Positions 58,252-64,000 of a stretch of 64,000 nucleotides of DNA are shown here, one piece after another. The notes under the pieces are model-generated. The model searched no databases. It was not told where the DNA came from and was given only the letters and a program-made list of their open reading frames with translations. Position 1 is the first letter of the stretch. Each line of letters opens with the position of its first letter. Source of the stretch: Alentia gelatinosa (Eukaryota; Annelida; Polychaeta; Phyllodocida; Polynoidae); the NCBI GenBank assembly GCA_950022655.1, contig OX465590.1, forward strand, positions 40,636,218 through 40,700,217, read 5' to 3'. The translations under genes and the position numbers were made by a program.

Positions 58252-59190
58252 CTGAAAGAAAATGTGGAGGTTTCATTAATTAGATCTCATCATTAGATCT
58301 TCAGACTAAGTGTGAAGGATTGTGGTACATTATCAATTGTACATTCTGTTGGATTAAATTGGTTGTGTGGTAAACAAGGAATTTAATTGTTCAAGAAAAG
58401 TGTGTCTCAACAAAAAGGGTGATTCTTGATGTCTCATGAGTAAACTTACTACCAAATAAAGATTTACTTTATAAAAGACATTCCTGCAATATTTAGATAT
58501 GCATTTAACATACTGTCCTTCTTAAGTTAAAATTCTTTTGGAAAACTATTGTTCAATGTTAACATATTGATCACCATACTGTGATTCATACATAGTACAC
58601 CAGATGGAGTATGGTCTGTCCCACTTGTTTTTATTGAGCTTAGAAAACATGCTCAGCCATGATTCCTCAGGGCAGAGGGTTTATATAGATGTCCAACATG
58701 CAGCAAAAAAGTCCTTACACTGTCTGTGTGCCAGTTTTGCAGCCTGAGGGTGCACAGTTTTTGCAACATTAATTGGTCAAATAAAAGTTGCCCCCATAGG
58801 TATACCGAAGAAAATGGACCCCCCATTGGAATACAAACGAAAAGTTGACCCCCAAACAACAACAACAACAACAACAACAACTGCCCCCAGCTATAATTAT
58901 AAAACACTCCCTTAGATTAAAAAAAAGAAGAAACAGAATTGTTCCCTAAGGGAGTGAGGTTCTTATCAAATGATTATAGTGCAATGACATTATTCATGTG
59001 TTGATATTTTTCTTACAGAGGAAATTGTGCAGCGTTGGAGGGGTGCACATGTAGCTAGAAGGATATACTATTGTTCATCGTGGGAGCGAGCACATGTTAC
59101 CACCAATGGGTTTATGGTAGTTTTGAACAGGGAGAATGAACTGTGTAATTAAATCATGATACTGAATAAAAGAGAGCGCTGCTCGTTTAA

Positions 59191-59224
<34 letters not shown>

Positions 59225-62148
59225 TATTATTAAAAAACATTAGTAAAATAAAATGAGGATGGAAATTGTACGTACAGCACGCCTGCAGCCATAGAGGATC
59301 TGCACACGCTCGATGTCGATGGCGCTGGGGTTGAGGCGCTGACCGATCCTGGCCCCGGCCACACGGGGGATGATGACAGGCTGCCTCTGGTTAATGGCGA
59401 AGGAGGAGTAGGCTCCGTAGTGCATGAGAGAGCCGTAGTCATACCTGGTGTTCAGGAGGTCCACCTGGGCCGCAGTTAACTTGCTGAAGGCACTATACCA
59501 ACCTGCAATCAGTCAGACGGGCATTTCATAGTGCAGTCCAAACTCTTGCACTGGACCTGAGCCAAGCACAAATATTGAAATATATAAGAAAGGTATAAGA
59601 AATGTATAAGTAAAACTGTGAGCTCCTGTATAGCAGAAGTTTAGGCTTTCAGGAGAAGACAAGACAAGAGATTTAAACGTCTCTCACAGTGATAAATCCA
59701 GAACTGCACTCGAATCGTAAGAGAGAAATCGTTGACCATATCTATTTTTGTGCGTAATGTGTCGTACAATTGGTCAGCGGTGCAAAATGCAATATATAAC
59801 CTCAATACTAGCTATATAAGCCAGCTACACCCATCATTCTTGGTTCTTAGTCTGGCGTGTGAGGAACCTGTACCTGTGTGGATTACCAATAAAAGGAGCA
59901 TTTCAAGTACCTCTTTGAGCAGATCTTATCTGTGAAGGGCTGACGCAGCCAAGAAGAAGTTCTCTACCAACTACATCCCCATGAACTACAGTATTCTAAC
60001 GATAAGTTACTCCAGTGTTTGTGACATATTCTAGGACTTAACCAACTACAGTCTACATATTCTACAGCTCTCCCCATCTACATACGTACACCAGTATTTA
60101 CCATCTACCACATCTTTACCACACATACAACCAACCATCATATCACTGTAGACCAGTGCTGCATGCTGGTCTACAGTTCAGCCCACTGTCATGAGAGGAA
60201 TGTTTGTTAATGTTGATTTATTTGTATTTTTATCGGTTTGTTTTAGTTTTTGCGAGTAGGTTTGGGGATATATATATATTTTTTTTAAGTTGATCTTTAT
60301 TCTGGAGTAGACTAATAGGATAACCATGTATATCCTATTTTCAGTAGGCTCCAGGGCCATTTAGACAATTTCGGTCGATGTTTGTATAAAAGATAGGTAA
60401 TTGGCAGTACAGTGTTTAGTTGATATGTTTCCTTGTATACATCTTTAATTTACTGGGTTTGTACAAAACAAAACTAATACTATATGGTATATACAATGCA
60501 TGTGAGTTAATTTGTTTTATTTATTGAAATGCTGAAATAAATGGTATAACCTGTTAAAAAATGATGGGGTTAAAATCTTTTAACGCTGTGGGAATGGGGG
60601 TTTTCCTTCTTTTATCGGTCCCTGCAACTTGACCTTTTCCGATCTCTGTCAACGACAGATCTTTTTGCATGATCTTGGTATCCTTTTTTAGTGTTTAGTG
60701 GTGTTGAGTTCACTTATGCCACTTTTAACTTACTGGAAGCATAGCTCACCATCTCCTATTGCTGACTATGGGGTCCTCTCCGATACTAGAACCCCTGTCT
60801 GATTTCATGCCTATCTCTAAGGCCCGGCGTCCACCTACTACGATATGGCTCCGATATGGTCTACGATGCACCTTCCGATACAAAATCGAAATCGCGTCCG
60901 TAGATCACCTAATATCGGGGCAGTTGACCAAGTTTCTACGATTAGACACCGATAAAAACCCCATACAAGGCATGGTGGATTGGCATGTCTAGACATATGT
61001 CTACGATTTTGCACCTTCCTGATATGTCTCCGATATTTGGTTTTTGTATCGGTGCCATATCGGTAGGTCTAAATTTCTATGTAGTAGGTGGACGCCAGGC
61101 CTTATACTAGCTAAGCTATTTTTATGACATTGGCATCTTTTTTTAGGTTTTAGATCATGCTTAAAATAAAGAAGAGAATTGTAGTATACATAGACAATAA
61201 TCGATGGTTTTGTGGACAGGCGGCCGTAAACCACGAGAGGTTGACGCGTAGTAATACACGAGCGCTAGCGAGTGTATTACAAGGTCAATCGCGAATGGTT
61301 TACAGAGCTGCCTGTCCACAAAATCATCGTTTGTTGCATTTATTATCCATCTTTTCGAATAAATTAAACCCAGTAATTGCCATATTAACGGATATAACAT
61401 TAGGAACTATTTCTTTGCTCTATAGCAAAAGGGACTATTTTTCCCGTATACCATGGTTTTGAGACCGTATAGGGGACAGAGCCATTGTTAGTTCACGAAG
61501 CAGTCACTAGGTGGTCGGGGGACAAACCTGTATTCTGGCTCTTTGTTTTTACGAAATTCAACTGCCTTTCAATATTTTACCATGGTTCCCTTGACTCTCT
61601 GCACCCATCCCAGAGCAAGATGACATAATGATTAAACCAAGGACATGATGTTTTTCACATGGAACACTTTATATAAATATGTGAGCAAGGCTAAAGTTGT
61701 GACATTTCCCAATTATCACTCACTTCTTTTCCACCTCCTTTAGTTAAGAACACCTGCTTTTTCACCTCCATTAGTGAAGAAGACCTACTCGGGGGCGTCA
61801 TGGCGGCGCCCATGGATCATAGGCTATATGCCGTATACCACAGGTTTGAATCCGTATACCACAGTTATGGTATCTGACAGGTTGTATACAATGGGTCGTG
61901 GTTTACATTTTCAATGGGGACTTTGTATACGGTGGATAATAAATGGTAGGTGTGCAGTGTGTAACATACGCGGCTGGATGTTCCTGTAGTTGATGTAGAC
62001 GTGGGAGTCCCGGTCATACCTCTGGTGCTCGTGGTTGAAGCCCAGTGCGTGGAGGAACTCGTGTATGACCGAGCCGCGCTCCTGAGCACACCACGGTGCC
62101 ATGCACATCTGCTGCTGACCTCCGATCATTCCCACGTAGGAGTTACAG
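58210..62148 (-). CDS. Astacin-family zinc metalloprotease, 3' part of gene
   Basis: Astacins are secreted or membrane-bound zinc endopeptidases. Three exons are visible: 61970-62148, 59276-59502 and a probable last exon 58210-58251. The first carries the full signature HEFLHALGFNHEHQR, with three zinc-binding His and the catalytic Glu, then YDRDSHVYINYRNIQP. The second carries the Met-turn YDYGSLMHYG with the Tyr zinc ligand, then ARIGQRLNPSAIDIERVQILYGC, which closes the protease domain. Phases agree (1, then 0). Signal peptide, propeptide and the N-terminal half of the domain are not in this window and must lie to the right. There is no EGF or CUB domain after the protease if the short last exon is right. 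Confidence 0.88.
58854..58882. repeat. (CAA)n microsatellite
   Basis: About nine CAA/AAC trinucleotides between G/C-rich CCCCC stretches. Confidence 0.85.
58934..59213 (+). mobile_element. Poly(A)-tailed retroposed insert
   Basis: Ends in AATAAA, 17 bp spacer, then about 24 A. Flanked by AAAGAAGAAA-type direct repeats (around 58924-58933 and after the tail at 59212-59221). These are the marks of LINE-driven retroposition. The 255-bp body is not recognised. Antisense within the last intron of the astacin gene. Confidence 0.55.
59276..59502 (-). CDS. Astacin gene, Met-turn exon
   Basis: 227 nt. Acceptor gattgcag, donor gtacgt. Encodes WYSAFSKLTAAQVDLLNTRY, the Met-turn SLMHYG and the IGQR...IDIERVQILYGC end of the catalytic domain. 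Confidence 0.92.
59503..60817. other. Astacin intron sequence without recognised repeats
   Basis: Low-complexity A/T tracts, a CTACA-rich stretch at 59970-60130, and no conserved frame. No copy elsewhere in the window. Confidence 0.5.
60818..61105. mobile_element. GGCCCGGCGTCCACC iteron element
   Basis: Inverted ends AAGGCCCGGCGTCCACCTACTAC / GTAGTAGGTGGACGCCAGGCCTT. TACGATATGGCTCCGATATGG-type motifs in both senses. In the astacin intron between the two catalytic-domain exons. Confidence 0.68.
61191..61943 (+). mobile_element. Foldback element, family FB-h, interrupted copy 3
   Basis: Palindrome and first part of the module to 61471, resuming at 61831 and ending GTATACGGTGGATAATAA. Split by the insertion 61472-61830. 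Ends 27 bp from the astacin catalytic exon donor. Confidence 0.74.
61472..61830. mobile_element. Nested insertion with 7-bp direct repeat
   Basis: Interrupts FB-h inside the motif CCGTATACCAC; CCGTATA is present on both sides (61465-61471 and 61831-61837) but only once in uninterrupted FB-h copies. The 359-bp insert has no clear inverted termini and no similarity elsewhere in the window. Confidence 0.62.
61970..62148 (-). CDS. Astacin gene, catalytic exon
   Basis: 179 nt. Acceptor tttttgtag, donor gtatgt. Reads CNSYVGMIGGQQQMCMAPWC, then the zinc motif. Two in-frame Cys upstream of the motif fit the conserved disulfides of the family. The preceding exon should end with two bases of a split codon. 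Confidence 0.93.
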
Positions 62149-62170
62149 CTACAAAAACAGCCACACATAA

Positions 62171-62466
62171 TTAGAAGGAAACCCACCAGATGACAATAGC
62201 TTGGTCCGTACTCCACCGAGATTGACTGCAGAGTAATTTACGAAGCGAAGCTGAGTGAATTATACTCTGTGGTCAAACGAGGTGGAGTGCAGACCAAGTT
62301 ATTTTCATCGAGTGGGTTTCTGATTTTATCTCACCCCGTATAATATTGTTTATTGATGAAATGAATCACCAAATTAGCCATTGAGTATTGGTTACACGAA
62401 CCTCTTGGCCGTGGAGTACGAGTTCCTAATGTTAAGCCTATGGAGAAAAATACCGGGGTGAGATAA
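62171..62466 (+). mobile_element. Foldback element, family FB-g, copy 2
   Basis: GAAGGAAACCCACCAGATGACA, tip TTTACGAAGCGAAGCTGAGTGAAT, right arm ending GAGTGGGTTTCTG. Module TTTATCTCACCCC...GGGGTGAGATAA with box AATGTTAAGCCTATGGAG. Starts 22 bp upstream of the astacin catalytic exon. Confidence 0.74.
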
Positions 62467-62639
62467 CTGTTATTACTATATACCTGTGAGCGAATGTCTA
62501 TGAAATACTGACCGCTGCTAGGGGTGTAGTATAAATAATGTTTGCTCCCGCCGTGACAGCGGGCCGTAGTAAATGGCACAGGTTTTGTACAGTTAATAAA
62601 ACGGCGGTTTAAACGAGTAGGCATAAAGTAATAAGAAAA

Positions 62640-62765
62640 CGTAGTGACTGAGCCCGTATGGTGTCTGTTCTCGGTCATTTGATGAAGAAAAATACGGCCC
62701 TCCCGCCTACGGCATCGGGCCGTGTTTTTTTCATCAAATGACCTCAAACGGCCACCAGTACCGGC
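62640..62765. repeat. Foldback palindrome (singleton)
   Basis: GTCATTTGATGAAGAAAAATACGGCCCTCCC / GGGCCGTGTTTTTTTCATCAAATGAC with the short centre GCCTACGGCATC. Long arms, few mismatches. Confidence 0.6.
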
Positions 62766-63059
62766 TCAGAAACCACATTTTCTCATAATATGACCCTGGT
62801 CCTATGTAACAATGTCTGAAATTGGGCCACTGATGAACCACCAGTTTCTCATTTCTGACTGAAAAAAAACTGAATTTAATTTGGCATGTAGATGTAGAAA
62901 TACCTTAAATTTACATTTCTGTGATTAGATTTCCAATTTGAAGGGATATAAAAACGTTTGACATGGCACAGCAAAGCAGGGCGGCCGTCCTTGTATCAAA
63001 ACAAACCCGATTTCACCAGGTTACTAGCGACTTCGTGGAGTCCGAGTTAAAGTGAAAAA

Positions 63060-63165
63060 TATTGAAAAACGAAACGCCAGACCGCCGACAGCGGGAATCG
63101 AACTCCTTTCCTTTGCAGTCCCAAGCAAGAGCTCTGCAGACTGCTCCACAGCTACCAGCGAAACT
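63060..63165 (-). mobile_element. tRNA-like sequence, probable SINE head or tRNA relic
   Basis: On the minus strand, GGTAGCTGTGGAGCAGTCTG resembles a pol III A-box and GGAGTTCGATTCCCGC a B-box, at normal tRNA spacing. The acceptor and anticodon stems do not pair well, so it is not called as a working tRNA. Confidence 0.4.
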
Positions 63166-63929
63166 TGAGATCTCATTGGTTTCTCACGAGAAAAGTAAAT
63201 CAGAAAACTACAATACTAAACTTTGATTTCGGCATGGCTTGAATTGAATCTTAAGAGAAAAAGCATGCATGTCTATCGACCTAGAAAAAAGAAGAGCCGG
63301 TTCGAATTTCACCACACACGAGAATCTCACTCTCGTGGCCCTTCAGTCTCCAAGCCTAAGTTTGGTTCACTATGTCTCTATGTGCGGGAAGATCTCCAAG
63401 CGGATTCGACGGAATTCTACCGTTTTAAATATAGTAGGTAATCATACAACAACACAGTCAGGAACCTGCCAACACCGGACCCTGTACCCACAATGCATTA
63501 TGGGATCCCTCAACGTGGTTGGAACACTCGGGTAACTGTATATATGGTACTGAACTAAGAAGAACACATAAAGCATGAGATTAATGAAATAACCACAGAT
63601 TTATCAAATTACTACTTACTTATGTCTGTATACTTCATGCTTACTGTTTCAGAAAAGGTGAGAATCTACAACTTCATGTGGCACATCTTCAGCCACCACA
63701 CGTTGTAACAAGATGTATTTGGTCAGACTTTGAGAGTAGGGTATAGGTTGACTTAAGAGGAAGATACGAAAGACCACAATTGTGATGGGAAGGTAAAGTC
63801 ACTGCTTGTCTTTCTCAGTCTGGGATTTGGGGATGAATGTGCAGCAAATCTGTTTAGTTTTTGGTTTATTAGATTTCAACTTGGATAATGTTATATTGTA
63901 TAAGGATGATCTCTCATCTATGATATGAA
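63166..63929. other. No exon recognised upstream of astacin catalytic exon
   Basis: Searched on the minus strand for the expected preceding astacin exon (ending with two bases of a split codon before a GT donor and encoding the conserved beta-strands). None seen, so it lies beyond the window. Confidence 0.45.
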
Positions 63930-64000
63930 GGGAAGAGTTTATATGAAATTGAATGAGGTTTAGATTTTATCCTACCCCATCTTGTATATTTAACTTCTTT
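63930..64000 (+). mobile_element. Foldback element FB-f, partial at window edge
   Basis: GAGTTTATATGAAATTGAATGAGG then TTTATCCTACCCCATCTTGTA, matching the right arm and module start of 26405-26668. Continues past the window. Confidence 0.5.

Noticed and set aside
62331..62747. 138-codon minus-strand open frame upstream of the astacin exon
   Set aside because: It spans a foldback module and another palindrome; no astacin similarity.

Overview
This window is animal (metazoan) nuclear DNA. It has small coding exons joined by GT-AG introns, degenerate CCCTAA/TTAGGG-type telomere-like tracts, tRNA-derived SINEs, and a very dense load of small non-autonomous mobile elements. Four protein-coding genes can be reconstructed exon by exon from splice sites, reading phase and protein similarity. 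The species cannot be fixed from sequence alone; the gene content and repeat style suggest an invertebrate, probably marine.

Layout. (1) 311-1799, minus strand: the first two coding exons of an OTUD3-type deubiquitinase, whose remaining exons lie off the left edge. (2) 2906-9303, plus strand: a complete five-exon NIP7 gene (180 aa, 60S ribosome biogenesis), head-to-head with OTUD3 across about 1.1 kb. (3) 12555-44032, minus strand: an ABCG-type half-transporter with 15 coding exons (about 749-767 aa) and every nucleotide-binding motif intact. Its introns are filled with repeats, including a 104-bp minisatellite grown out of an intron/exon boundary and a 65-bp array. (4) 58210-62148, minus strand: the 3' half of an astacin metalloprotease, containing the zinc-binding catalytic exon, the Met-turn exon and a probable 42-nt last exon. 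Its 5' exons lie off the right edge. The genes are not functionally linked; this is an ordinary animal gene neighbourhood.

The unusual content is non-coding. At least ten families of foldback elements, most present two to six times here, share a modular plan. Each has a long, family-specific near-perfect palindrome, and beside it a 100-250 bp module bounded by a short inverted repeat (for example TATCCTACCCC/GGGGTAGGATA or TATCTCACCCC/GGGGTGAGATA). Several unrelated families carry the same internal box, close to AATGTTAAGCCTATGGAG. At the palindrome tip the families converge on GAGGCGAAGCCGAGTG, whose core GCGAAGC is a known, exceptionally stable DNA mini-hairpin. One copy can be compared with an empty site in this window, which shows that palindrome plus module move as one unit. 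Copies often sit end to end or inside one another.

A second group of elements is built almost entirely from short motifs repeated in opposite orientations at the two ends, such as GGACGCCTTGAGCC, GACCCGTAACGAACTC, CCCCTTAAGCGGGGTGTCC, TGCGATGCGAC and ACGACAAGGCTACGAC. Two of them have telomere-like cores, and one is flanked by a perfect 10-bp direct repeat. Other regions hold a degraded LINE reverse-transcriptase fragment, SINEs, a TTAA-flanked piggyBac-like MITE, a 570-bp repeat with four near-complete copies, and several minisatellites.
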